DNA of 64,000 bases from Polaribacter sp. (GTDB lineage: Bacteria; Bacteroidota; Bacteroidia; Flavobacteriales; Flavobacteriaceae): assembly GCA_028336245.1 (NCBI GenBank), contig JAOKTT010000003.1, forward strand, positions 1-64,000, read 5' to 3'. Positions 10,573-19,957 of the stretch are shown piece after piece; the stretch's first letter is position 1, and every line of letters starts with the position of its first letter. Position numbers and translations under genes: made by a program. Below the pieces are notes generated by a model. The model was not told the DNA's origin. It made no database searches and was given only the letters and a program-made list of their open reading frames with translations.

Positions 10573-10604
10573 CAAATATATACTTATTATCTTATAAAAA
10601 ACAA
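10573..10604 (-). promoter_or_regulatory. Bacteroidetes-type promoter (TTG...TATATTTG) driving the candidate sRNA
   Basis: -7 box TATATTTG at 10573-10580; -33 TTG at 10602-10604; 21 bp spacer. Confidence 0.6.
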
Positions 10605-10656
10605 CTTTTTTTGTAAAATATGCATTTAAAAGTACTTATTTTTTTAAAATCTTCCC

Positions 10657-11790
10657 TTATGAAAACATATCCTTTACTTTTTCAAAAAAAGACTTGTCAG
10701 ATTTATTAGGAGCAGGTCTAAAATTTTGATGATCCGACATCTCCTCGAAAAAGTGCTTTTGCTTTTTATCAAGCTCTTGAGGCGTCCAAACATTGATATG
10801 AATTAGAAAGTCTCCTGTTCCATACCTCTCGATACTTGGCAAACCCTTTCCTTTTAATCTTAATATTTTACCTGATTGTGATCCCCCGTCAATTTTAATT
10901 TTCACTTTCCCAGAAACAGTATCTACTTCTTTACTTGTTCCAAGAACTGCTTCAGAAAAGTTGATATACAAATCATAATGAATATTTGTGCCTTCTCGTT
11001 TTAAAGTTTCGTGGGGAATTTCTTCAATTAATACAAGAAGATCTCCAGCGATTGAATTCTTACCCGGGGCTTCATTTCCTTTTCCTCCTACTTTCAACTG
11101 CACACCCTCTGTAACTCCTGCAGGAATGCTAATAGAAACCGTTTCTTCTTTAATGAGCAAACCTTGAGCATCTGCATCATTAGGCTTATTACTTATGATC
11201 TCACCAGCACCAGAACAAGTTCCACAAGTAGCAGCTGTTTGCATTCTACCTAATATTGTATTGGTAATACGCATTTGCTGGCCAGAACCATCACAGGTGG
11301 TGCATTTTTTATAAGAAACACCTTCCGCTTGCATTTTACGTCTCACTTTTACCTTTTTCTCTGCACCCTTAGCGATTTCTTCTAAAGTAAGCTTTACACG
11401 AATACGCATATTACTTCCTTTAACACGCGCTTGACGTTGGCCGCCGCCAAATCCACTAAAACCGCCGCCACCGCCGCTGCCAAAAATATCACCAAACTGA
11501 CTAAAGATATCATCCATATCCATACCGCCGCCACCGAAGCCACCTCTGCCGCCGCCTTGCGGACCGTCTAAACCTGCATGACCATATTGATCATATCTTG
11601 CTTTTTTATTGTCGTCACTTAAAATTTCGTAGGCTTCTGCAGCTTTTTTAAAATTTTCTTCAGCAGTTTTATCATCTGGGTTTTTATCAGGATGATATTT
11701 AATCGCCATTTTTCTGTACCCTTTCTTAATTTCTGCTTGAGAAGCAGATTTTGAAATATCTAATGTTTCGTAAAAATCTTGTTTTGCCAT
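10657..11790 (-). CDS. dnaJ: Chaperone protein DnaJ
   Basis: J domain (HPDKN), Gly-rich region, two CxxCxGxG motifs, C-terminal substrate-binding domain; directly downstream of grpE. Confidence 0.96.
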   Translation of the reverse strand: MAKQDFYETLDISKSASQAEIKKGYRKMAIKYHPDKNPDDKTAEENFKKAAEAYEILSDDNKKARYDQYGHAGLDGPQGGGRGGFGGGGMDMDDIFSQFGDIFGSGGGGGFSGFGGGQRQARVKGSNMRIRVKLTLEEIAKGAEKKVKVRRKMQAEGVSYKKCTTCDGSGQQMRITNTILGRMQTAATCGTCSGAGEIISNKPNDADAQGLLIKEETVSISIPAGVTEGVQLKVGGKGNEAPGKNSIAGDLLVLIEEIPHETLKREGTNIHYDLYINFSEAVLGTSKEVDTVSGKVKIKIDGGSQSGKILRLKGKGLPSIERYGTGDFLIHINVWTPQELDKKQKHFFEEMSDHQNFRPAPNKSDKSFFEKVKDMFS

Positions 11791-11866
11791 TTTTTACAAT
11801 TGAAAATCAAAAATTGAAAGATTAAAAAAATCACCAATTCTTAATTTGTAATTTATAATTTTTTTA

Positions 11867-12424
11867 TTATTGCCCAATCACTACTTTAGGATACCGCACT
11901 ACTTTCTCTCCTAATTTGTAACCCTGTTCCACACAATCGATGATTTTTCCTTTTAAATCTTCGGAAGGTGCAGGTATTTGGGTAATTGCCTCATGAATTT
12001 CAGCGTCAAAAATATCTCCAGCTTTTGTTTCCACTTTTGATAATCCTTTCGTCTCTAAAGTCTTATAAAATTTTTGATAAATCAATAAAACACCTTCTCT
12101 TAATTCTGCTGCTACTTTATTTTCCTTGTCTTCCTCTGTATGTGTAAGCGCACGTTCAAAATCATCCACTATTGGCAGTAAAGATGTCATTAGTTCTTGT
12201 CCTGCAGTTTTAAACAACTCTATTCTCTCTTTTGTTGTTCTTTTTTTATAATTCTCAAATTCTGCAAACAGTCGTAAAAACTTATCTTTTTCAGCTTGAA
12301 TTAATTCCTCAGAGGTGGGTTCTTCTTGCACCACTTCCGCTTCAATATCCTGATTTTCTTCAGCTTGAATTATTTCTTGTTCGTTTACTATCGCTTCTTC
12401 TTTTATGTTGTCTTTCTTACTCAT
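11867..12424 (-). CDS. grpE: Nucleotide exchange factor GrpE
   Basis: LFAEFENYKKRTTKERIELFKTAGQELMTSLLPIVDDFERAL...VVIGQ. Confidence 0.95.
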   Translation of the reverse strand: MSKKDNIKEEAIVNEQEIIQAEENQDIEAEVVQEEPTSEELIQAEKDKFLRLFAEFENYKKRTTKERIELFKTAGQELMTSLLPIVDDFERALTHTEEDKENKVAAELREGVLLIYQKFYKTLETKGLSKVETKAGDIFDAEIHEAITQIPAPSEDLKGKIIDCVEQGYKLGEKVVRYPKVVIGQ

Positions 12425-12482
12425 TACTTGATCATCGTTAAATTGTCTACTTTAAATAGTCAAAAATGTTGCCAACAAAAAA

Positions 12483-12508
12483 ATAGTGTCAAACTGACAC
12501 TATTTTTG
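12483..12508. terminator. Hairpin terminator downstream of murA / upstream of grpE
   Basis: AAATAGTGTCA-aac-TGACACTATTTTTG inverted repeat. Confidence 0.6.
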
Positions 12509-12528
12509 TTTTATAAATAGGAACTAGA

Positions 12529-13839
12529 TTAGTCTTCTATTCTTTCTATTTTAGCTCCAATAGACTTTAATCTTGCTTCGATATTTTCGTAGCCTCTGTC
12601 TATTTGTTCAATATTGTTTATAATGGATGTTCCTTTTGCAGATAATGCAGCAATTAATAATGAAATTCCTGCTCTAATATCGGGAGAGGTCATCTTCGTC
12701 GCTTTTAATGAACTCTCAAAGTCAAGACCAATAACTGTGGCTCTATGTGGATCGCACAAAATAACTTTTGCGCCCATATCTATTAACTTATCCACAAAAA
12801 ACAACCTGCTTTCAAACATTTTTTGATGAATTAAAACTGTTCCCTTTGCTTGTGTAGCAATTACCAAAACAATACTCAATAGATCTGGAGTAAACCCTGG
12901 CCAAGGAGCATCTGCAACCGTTAGTACCGACCCATCGATATAATTCTGAATTTCGTAAGATTCTTGCGCAGGAATATAGATATCATCTCCTATCTTTTCT
13001 AATTTGATTCCTAATTTTCGAAACACATTTGGAATTTGTCCTAAATTTTCCCAGCTCACATTTTTAATTGTCAACTCAGAACGTGTCATCACAGCAACCC
13101 CAATCCAAGAACCAATTTCAATCATATCTGGCAACACTGTATGTTCGCAACCAGCTAAAGAAGTTACCCCTTCAATTACTAATAAATTAGAACCAACTCC
13201 TGATATTTTTGCCCCCATGGTATTCAGCATTTTTGATAGTTGCTGAATATAAGGCTCGCAAGCCGCATTGTAAATTTTTGTAGTGCCCGTTGCTAATACA
13301 GCTGCCATTAAAATATTGGCAGTTCCTGTTACGGAAGCCTCGTCCAATAGCATTTCTACACCGTGCAACTCCGATGCTTCTACTCCGTAAAAAGATTCTT
13401 CTTTATTATATCTAAACGTCGCACCCAATCTTATAAAACCTTCAAAATGGGTATCTAAGCGTCTTCTTCCTATTTTATCTCCTCCTGGACGTGGAATATA
13501 TCCTTTTCCAAAACGTGCTAATAAGGGCCCTACAATCATAATAGATCCTCGCAAAGAGCTTCCATCTCTTTTAAATTCTGCAGACTCCAAATAACTTAAA
13601 TTAACTGCATCTGCTTGAAAAGAATACGAATTTTTCCTAAGCTTTTGAACCTTAACGCCTAGCTCTCCAAGAATAAAAATAAGTTTATTTACGTCAATTA
13701 TATCTGGAACATTTTTTACAACTACTTTTTCTGAAGTTAACAAAACAGCACAAAAAATTTGTAAAACCTCATTCTTAGCTCCTTGTGGAGTAATTGTTCC
13801 TTTTAATTTATGACCGCCTTCAATTTTAAATGATGCCAT
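12529..13839 (-). CDS. murA: UDP-N-acetylglucosamine 1-carboxyvinyltransferase
   Basis: FKIEGGHKLKGTITPQGAKNEVLQIF; RPGGDKIGRRRLDTH; TPDLLSIVLVIATQAKGTVLIHQKMFESRLFFVDKL. Confidence 0.96.
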   Translation of the reverse strand: MASFKIEGGHKLKGTITPQGAKNEVLQIFCAVLLTSEKVVVKNVPDIIDVNKLIFILGELGVKVQKLRKNSYSFQADAVNLSYLESAEFKRDGSSLRGSIMIVGPLLARFGKGYIPRPGGDKIGRRRLDTHFEGFIRLGATFRYNKEESFYGVEASELHGVEMLLDEASVTGTANILMAAVLATGTTKIYNAACEPYIQQLSKMLNTMGAKISGVGSNLLVIEGVTSLAGCEHTVLPDMIEIGSWIGVAVMTRSELTIKNVSWENLGQIPNVFRKLGIKLEKIGDDIYIPAQESYEIQNYIDGSVLTVADAPWPGFTPDLLSIVLVIATQAKGTVLIHQKMFESRLFFVDKLIDMGAKVILCDPHRATVIGLDFESSLKATKMTSPDIRAGISLLIAALSAKGTSIINNIEQIDRGYENIEARLKSIGAKIERIED

Positions 13840-13845
13840 AGAATC

Positions 13846-14499
13846 TTATCTTTTTCTGTTTTTATGTTGATTATTGTGCTGCGGCTTCTTGTGCACCGTT
13901 TTGGAACTATTCTGTCCTTGGGAGTTTCTTTTTCTTAGCAAACTGCTACTTTCAGAAAGTGCTTCCTTGGTTTCTCTTAAGTCAATTTTTGCATCTGATA
14001 AATCAAATAAATGCTTAAAAATAACCGCATCGTCAACGGTATCCTTATTCCAGTTTAAATAACATTTTTTCATGTGGTTTGCAATGGTAAAAACCAACGC
14101 ATCTTTCTTGTCTCCATCCTCCCAACTTAAAGCAATGTCAATCATTGTTTGAATATTATTACCATAATATCGATATCTTGATGCTGATTTTGGATATGGC
14201 AAGCCCTCTGGCTTTTCTTGTAACTCCTCTTTTGATGGCTGTGGATATGGAGATGCAACATCTAATTTAAAGTCTGCCATGATAAACAACTGATCCCAAA
14301 GTTTGTGCTTAAAATCAGGCACATCCCGCAAATGTGGCTGTAAATTTCCCATCACATCTACGATTGCTTTGGCCATTTTATCTTGCTCCTCTTTTGTTTC
14401 TAAAGCCAAACAATGGTCTACTAATTTTTGTATGTGCCTACCGTATTCTGGTATGATCATCAATGGTCTGTCTGAATTATATTCTAAATCGAATGTCAT
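13846..14499 (-). CDS. DUF4290 domain-containing protein
   Basis: MTFDLEYNSDRPLMIIPEYGRHIQKLVDHCL... typical of the Bacteroidetes DUF4290 family next to murA; basic C-terminus. Confidence 0.8.
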   Translation of the reverse strand: MTFDLEYNSDRPLMIIPEYGRHIQKLVDHCLALETKEEQDKMAKAIVDVMGNLQPHLRDVPDFKHKLWDQLFIMADFKLDVASPYPQPSKEELQEKPEGLPYPKSASRYRYYGNNIQTMIDIALSWEDGDKKDALVFTIANHMKKCYLNWNKDTVDDAVIFKHLFDLSDAKIDLRETKEALSESSSLLRKRNSQGQNSSKTVHKKPQHNNQHKNRKR

Positions 14500-14596
14500 T
14501 TATTTATTTTTGAAGTCTTCTTGCTCCGCAAGAATTAAATACTTTGCTACTGAAGTTATTTCGGATTGCAAAATAACAATTTATTTTTAGTTTTTT

Positions 14597-16918
14597 TTAG
14601 CCAATCACTTTTAATTTAGCGAATTGCAAGAGTAATTTCTTTTTTCCTGCAGTTGCAAATTGAATTTCTGCTTTTTTATCGGGTCCTTTTCCTTCCACAC
14701 CAAGCACAGTTCCCGTACCAAAACGATTGTGTTCTACAATATTTCCTATAATAATATCACCATCAAAAAGATTCATTTTTGGCGTCAATTGAGAGACCTT
14801 TTTTAAATTTACAGGAAGAGTATCCTCTTTCTTTTTAGCCAAGTTTCGTTCCATCTTTTTCCGCTGAATGGGTTTCTGGAAACGAATTCCTTTCGGAGCA
14901 TCCTCAAATATACTTTTATCTACAAAACGGTTTACAGCAGGCTCTGGGGCCTTTGGAGTGAGATAATGTAGGTATTGATCTTCTATTTCTTCTAAGAATC
15001 TACTCGGTTCTGCATCTACTAACTTTCCCCATCGGTAGCGAGTTTGTGCATAGGTTAAATAGGCTGCCTTCTCTGCGCGTGTCAAGGCTACATAAAACAA
15101 CCTGCGCTCTTCCTCCAGCTCGCTTCTTGTACTCATACTCATTGCAGAAGGAAATAAGTTTTCTTCCAATCCTACCACATACACATACAAATACTCCAAA
15201 CCCTTAGATTGGTGAATGGTCATTAACGAAACCGTTGGCTCATCATCATTTTTTTCAGAATCAAAATCAGTTGCCAAAGCCACATCCTCTAAAAATGAAG
15301 TTAGGGAAGCGTCTTCTCCCTGTTCTATTTTATCTGTAATAAAATCTTTAATTCCATTTAATAATTCTTGTATATTCTCAACTTTACTCACAGCTTCTGG
15401 AGTGCCATCTTTTTCTAAATCTTTAATAAACTTCGCCTCTTTTACAACGGTTTCTGCAATTTCAAAAGCATTTTTCGTCTGCGACTCTATCTGCAAACGC
15501 AGCATCATATTCATAAAATTCTGAAGCTTATTTTTAGTTCCAGCATTTATTTTAAGATCAATCTTATCGATGTATTTTAAAACATCAAAAATTGATTTCT
15601 TATAGTGATTTGCTACAATAGTTAATTTGTCTATCGTTGTTGCACCAATACCTCTTGCCGGATAATTGATAATTCTTTTCAACGCTTCCTCATCATTCGG
15701 GTTAATCAATATCCGCAAGTAAGACAATATATCCTTGATTTCTTTCCGTTGATAAAAAGAGATACCTCCATAAATCTTATAATCAATTCCTTTTTTACGC
15801 AACGCATCTTCAATAGCTCTAGATTGCGAATTTGTTCTGTATAAGACACAAAAACTATCCGAACTTAATTGATGGTTCATTTGATTTTCCCAAATCGATT
15901 GGGCTACAAACCTTCCTTCCTCCCCGTCAGAAATCGTTCGCATTACATTAATCGCTTCTCCAGCATCGTTAGAAGTCCAAACTTCTTTGTCTAACTTGGT
16001 TTTATTCTTCGCAATGATCGAGTTTGCCGCATTTACAATATTGCTTGTAGATCTATAGTTTTGCTCCAGCTTAAACGTTTTTACATCTGGATAATCCTTC
16101 TGAAAGTTTAATATATTCTGAATATTTGCCCCTCTAAAGCTATAAATACTTTGAGAATCATCTCCTACTACGCAAATATTTCCAAATTTATCTGCTAAAG
16201 CTCGGACAATAATATACTGCGAGTGGTTGGTATCTTGATACTCATCTACCATAATATATCTAAAACGATTTTGATACTTTGCCAAGGTTTCAGGAAAGCG
16301 TGCCAGTAATTCATTTGTTCTTAGCAACAAATCATCAAAATCCATAGCACCTGCTTTAAAACACCGTGCTACATACTCCTTATAAATTTCCCCTACTTTA
16401 GGTCTACTTGCGTGCATGTCTGCCTCCTGCATATCCGCACTATTAAAATAAGCTCGCACCGTAACCAAACTATTTTTAAAAGAAGAAATTCTCCCTAGAA
16501 TTTGTTTCGGCTTGTAGCGCTCCTTATCCAAGCCCATCTCTTTTATAATGGTACTTATCAACCGCACAGAATCTTGCGTGTCGTATATTGTGAAATTGGT
16601 TGGGAAACCTAATTTATCTGCTTCTGACCTTAAAATACGGGCAAAAACCGAGTGAAAGGTTCCCATCCATAAGTTTTTTGCTTCCCCATCACCAACGACC
16701 GTAGCAATTCTTTTTTTCATCTCTTTTGCCGCTTTGTTTGTAAATGTGAGCGATAAAATATTGAAAGAATCTACACCTTCCTTCATCAAATGTGCTATGC
16801 GATACGTTAATACACGTGTTTTACCAGAACCTGCACCAGCAATAATAATCATCGGCCCATCTTTCTGCAAAACTGCTTGCTTTTGGGCATCATTTAAAGA
16901 ATCTAAGTAACTGTTCAA
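14597..16918 (-). CDS. UvrD/PcrA-family ATP-dependent DNA helicase
   Basis: IIAGAGSGKTRVLTYRIAHL, VDEYQDTNHSQYII, GDDSQSIYSFRGA, TIHQSKGLEY, VALTRAEK. Confidence 0.96.
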   Translation of the reverse strand: MNSYLDSLNDAQKQAVLQKDGPMIIIAGAGSGKTRVLTYRIAHLMKEGVDSFNILSLTFTNKAAKEMKKRIATVVGDGEAKNLWMGTFHSVFARILRSEADKLGFPTNFTIYDTQDSVRLISTIIKEMGLDKERYKPKQILGRISSFKNSLVTVRAYFNSADMQEADMHASRPKVGEIYKEYVARCFKAGAMDFDDLLLRTNELLARFPETLAKYQNRFRYIMVDEYQDTNHSQYIIVRALADKFGNICVVGDDSQSIYSFRGANIQNILNFQKDYPDVKTFKLEQNYRSTSNIVNAANSIIAKNKTKLDKEVWTSNDAGEAINVMRTISDGEEGRFVAQSIWENQMNHQLSSDSFCVLYRTNSQSRAIEDALRKKGIDYKIYGGISFYQRKEIKDILSYLRILINPNDEEALKRIINYPARGIGATTIDKLTIVANHYKKSIFDVLKYIDKIDLKINAGTKNKLQNFMNMMLRLQIESQTKNAFEIAETVVKEAKFIKDLEKDGTPEAVSKVENIQELLNGIKDFITDKIEQGEDASLTSFLEDVALATDFDSEKNDDEPTVSLMTIHQSKGLEYLYVYVVGLEENLFPSAMSMSTRSELEEERRLFYVALTRAEKAAYLTYAQTRYRWGKLVDAEPSRFLEEIEDQYLHYLTPKAPEPAVNRFVDKSIFEDAPKGIRFQKPIQRKKMERNLAKKKEDTLPVNLKKVSQLTPKMNLFDGDIIIGNIVEHNRFGTGTVLGVEGKGPDKKAEIQFATAGKKKLLLQFAKLKVIG

Positions 16919-17107
16919 TCCGTTTTATTTTGAAGTATATAAAGGCACAATTTAACCAAAGTATTTGTTTTTTCACAGGAAGCCGGAGCTTTTTTATTCA
17001 CAACTTATGCGCAATTATTTTTCTCTAAAAAAGCAATAACTTCTTCTTTTTTATGGAAAATAATAGCAAGAATCCTATCTTCGGCCTTCAATACATGTAT
17101 GTAAATT

Positions 17108-17620
17108 ATGGAAGATAAAATTTTAGAAAGTATTGGGTATCTTTTGCCCTCAATAGTAACGGGACTGGTAGCATATTTCATGTTTTCGGGCTTTAAAAAA
17201 CATAGCCTAACAGAAAAAAGAATGGAAGTCCGCGCTGCACAGAAAAAGGAAGCTCTTCCCATAAAACTAAAAGCTTGTGAGCGCTTATTATTGTTTTGCG
17301 AACGTATAAACCCCGTGAAAATGTTAGTGCGTATTCCGCCAATTTCTGCAAATACAGAAGATTACTTACAGTTATTAATAGCTAATATAACGCAAGAGTT
17401 TGAGCACAACTTCGTGCAGCAAATCTATGTATCTGAAGCTACTTGGACTGCTATTATGGCCTCAAAAAATGCGATTACTAATAAATTAAGACAAGGAGCA
17501 GAAAAGGCTACATCTGCAAATGATTTACGTGAAAATATTTTAATAGATTACGCTAAGACACTTCCACCATCAGCAACAGCAGTTGCCTTTATAAAAAAAG
17601 AAGTCCGTGATATGCTATAG
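17108..17620 (+). CDS. Conserved flavobacterial hypothetical protein with one N-terminal TM helix (possibly DUF7935)
   Basis: 170 aa, MEDKILESIGYLLPSIVTGLVAYFMFSGFKKH..., intact ORF with its own terminator. Confidence 0.75.
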   Translation: MEDKILESIGYLLPSIVTGLVAYFMFSGFKKHSLTEKRMEVRAAQKKEALPIKLKACERLLLFCERINPVKMLVRIPPISANTEDYLQLLIANITQEFEHNFVQQIYVSEATWTAIMASKNAITNKLRQGAEKATSANDLRENILIDYAKTLPPSATAVAFIKKEVRDML

Positions 17621-17621
17621 C

Positions 17622-17656
17622 AAAAAAAGCCTTCTTTTGAAAAGAAGGCTTTTTTT
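17622..17656 (+). terminator. Intrinsic terminator
   Basis: AAAAAAAGCCTTCTTTTGAAAAGAAGGCTTTTTTT. Confidence 0.8.
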
Positions 17657-17686
17657 AGTATAGAAGGATGCAACATCTGGAAGCAA

Positions 17687-19621
17687 CTAGAATTGTAATC
17701 GCAGTCCTATTTTATAATTTCTACCTCTTGTTTCATATCCAAAAACATCATCATAATCTTCATTTAGAAGGTTTGTAGCAGCTGCAAAAAGAGTAACTGT
17801 TCCTTCTAAAACGGTATAGTTTGCCATAAAGTCTAATACTTGATACTGCTCTAAAACCACATCCTCTCCAACAGTGCCAAAAGAACCATACCTATCAAAA
17901 ATTGTTCTCTCCCCTACATTTCTATGGGTAAAGTTAAAAAAAGCATTCTCAAAGGGAATTACGTCAATTCCTGTTACCAATTTATTTGCAGGTATATAAT
18001 CATTAAAATCTTCTAAAACATCCCTATTTATGTGCGTGTATGAAGCATGCACCGTTAAAAAAGAGCTTGGTACCACTTTCGTTTGCACTTCAATACCCTT
18101 AGCATCCGATGAGCTATTACCGTATGAATATGTTGTATTGTCATAAATAATGGCATTTACCTCTTTTCTATTGAAATAAACTACAGCTGCAGACAACCAG
18201 TTTTTGTAGCTAGCGTCTACACCAACTTCAAAAGTTGCGTTTGTTTCTGGCTTCAAATCGATGTTTCCAGAATATCCATCATACAACTGGTATAAACTTG
18301 GTGCAATAAACGCAGTACTATAAGAGGTTAGTAATTTTACAGCAGCATTGTCGTCCTTTACAACAGAATACGCGAGGTTTCCGTCATATACAAACTGATT
18401 TCCATACACATTGTGTATATTTAAACGACCACCAATGTTTGCGCTTAATCCATACTTAGATATATACACAAGGCTTGCATACGTATCTATGGTATTAAAA
18501 TTAGCATTTTCTTTATCTATGGTTCCAAATGGCGTTACACTCTGGTTGCTGTGCTCCTGGTAATTTACACCCGTAATTAATTGAAATTGCTTTGAAAATT
18601 CATATTTATTCACCAAGTCTAAAAAAAGACTTCTTCCCTCAAACTGATAGTTATCTAAGGTATTTGAAAAAGAATTGAACTGATTTAAATCTCTTTTTAC
18701 AGAATTTACAGAAGCTAATAAATACAATTGTCCTTTTGCATAGCTATAGCTAGGCTTCACTCCAACTCTCAATTGTTTTTGGTTTCCTGTATTCACTTCA
18801 CTGTCAGAAAATGCGCCTCCATCGAAATCATAATCAATTACATCATAATTTAAAAAAGTGTCAACCGATATTTTTTCGTTGAGTTGATATCCCAACTTTA
18901 ACAGGCCATTTTTACTGTAAAAAGCATCCGCTTCAAATTCAGTATTTGTTGTGCTTTTTGCGGCTGACATTCCGTCTACCCCTGTTAAACTAAAGGAGCC
19001 TAAAAAAGTAAAGGCCCCAATAGCTCCGCTAATTGTAGCATTCTGATTTCTATCAGCAAGCATGTATCCATAAGAATTTGCGGTATTATTTGTCCCTAAA
19101 CTTGTTTCAAAAGAACCCGAAATACGGTCTTTAGAAGCTTTCTTTAAAATGATATTAATAACTGCTGTTGCAGCACCCGAACCATATAAAGTTGAAGAGG
19201 CCCCTTTTAATATCTCAATACTTTCTATTTGGTGCACTGCAATTAAACGCAAATCAAATTCTTGATTTATGGCTGCTTGATCGGTTACCGGAACTCCGTC
19301 GATCAGCACTAAAACCTGTCTACTTCTTCCACCTCTAATGTTAATACTCCTTGGCTCTGATGCATTTGCATTCACACCTTTCACATCAATACCAGCTATT
19401 GTATTTAATATTTCAATAACCGTTTTACCGGCATTTTGTTGTAATTGCTTTTGCGTAATTTTATAAATTACCTTTCCAGTATTTTCTTTTTTAAGACTGA
19501 ACTTTGTTGCGGTAACCACTACTTCTTGCAAGGTTTCTACTTTTGCTCTTTCTTGTGCAAAAAGTATTGTGTTGAAAAAGCTACATGCCAAAACACCAAA
19601 AATAATACATTGTTTTTTCAT
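17687..19621 (-). CDS. TonB-dependent receptor, BtuB-like (putative vitamin B12 receptor)
   Basis: Signal peptide MKKQCIIFGVLACSFFNTILFAQ, TonB-box-like LQEVVVTATKF, plug domain (IRGGRSRQVLVLIDGVPVTD), beta-barrel ending ...NYKIGLRLQF. Cobalamin riboswitch directly upstream. Confidence 0.92.
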   Translation of the reverse strand: MKKQCIIFGVLACSFFNTILFAQERAKVETLQEVVVTATKFSLKKENTGKVIYKITQKQLQQNAGKTVIEILNTIAGIDVKGVNANASEPRSINIRGGRSRQVLVLIDGVPVTDQAAINQEFDLRLIAVHQIESIEILKGASSTLYGSGAATAVINIILKKASKDRISGSFETSLGTNNTANSYGYMLADRNQNATISGAIGAFTFLGSFSLTGVDGMSAAKSTTNTEFEADAFYSKNGLLKLGYQLNEKISVDTFLNYDVIDYDFDGGAFSDSEVNTGNQKQLRVGVKPSYSYAKGQLYLLASVNSVKRDLNQFNSFSNTLDNYQFEGRSLFLDLVNKYEFSKQFQLITGVNYQEHSNQSVTPFGTIDKENANFNTIDTYASLVYISKYGLSANIGGRLNIHNVYGNQFVYDGNLAYSVVKDDNAAVKLLTSYSTAFIAPSLYQLYDGYSGNIDLKPETNATFEVGVDASYKNWLSAAVVYFNRKEVNAIIYDNTTYSYGNSSSDAKGIEVQTKVVPSSFLTVHASYTHINRDVLEDFNDYIPANKLVTGIDVIPFENAFFNFTHRNVGERTIFDRYGSFGTVGEDVVLEQYQVLDFMANYTVLEGTVTLFAAATNLLNEDYDDVFGYETRGRNYKIGLRLQF

Positions 19622-19711
19622 TTTTAATAAATTTGATTTACAATAAATCAGGTGAATTTCGTGTACGAACAAAGTATAGCACATAAACCTCTATCCCGAA
19701 AGTTTTTAACT

Positions 19712-19895
19712 CGTGATTTCTGGCAGGTTTCCTGACTTGCGTCTTGTAACAAACCTTCCCAACAATACATTGTCAGTGGTAAAAGAATAGTTACAAGCTT
19801 AATAGCTTACAGTTGCGGGAACAGCTCTGGAGTCTAACCAGATTCCCTTTTAATTTGAGATCGCGGTATAGCGATATCAAAACCAAAATCAAGAC
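19712..19895 (-). promoter_or_regulatory. Cobalamin (AdoCbl) riboswitch
   Basis: Minus strand has AGAGCTGTTCCCGCAACTGTAA, ACCACTGACAATGTATTGTTGGGAAGG and GACGCAAGTCAGGAAACCTGCCAGA, the B12-box/cobalamin riboswitch signatures. Confidence 0.93.
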
Positions 19896-19902
19896 AAATG
19901 TA
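19895..19902 (-). promoter_or_regulatory. -7 promoter box TACATTTG upstream of the cobalamin riboswitch
   Basis: TAnnTTTG match immediately 5' of the riboswitch on the minus strand. Confidence 0.55.
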
Positions 19903-19957
19903 CTTTATAAATTGAGATTAACGAACATTTTTGTACACTTGTATTAAATTCTTTTTG

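Noticed and set aside
17005-17262. 85-aa minus-strand ORF overlapping the start of the 17108..17620 gene
   Set aside because: Overlaps a better plus-strand ORF that has a terminator and TM segment; no recognisable domain.
19622-19684. N-terminal extension of the TonB-dependent receptor to 19684
   Set aside because: The ATG at 19621 gives a proper signal peptide; the extension lies in the riboswitch/leader region.
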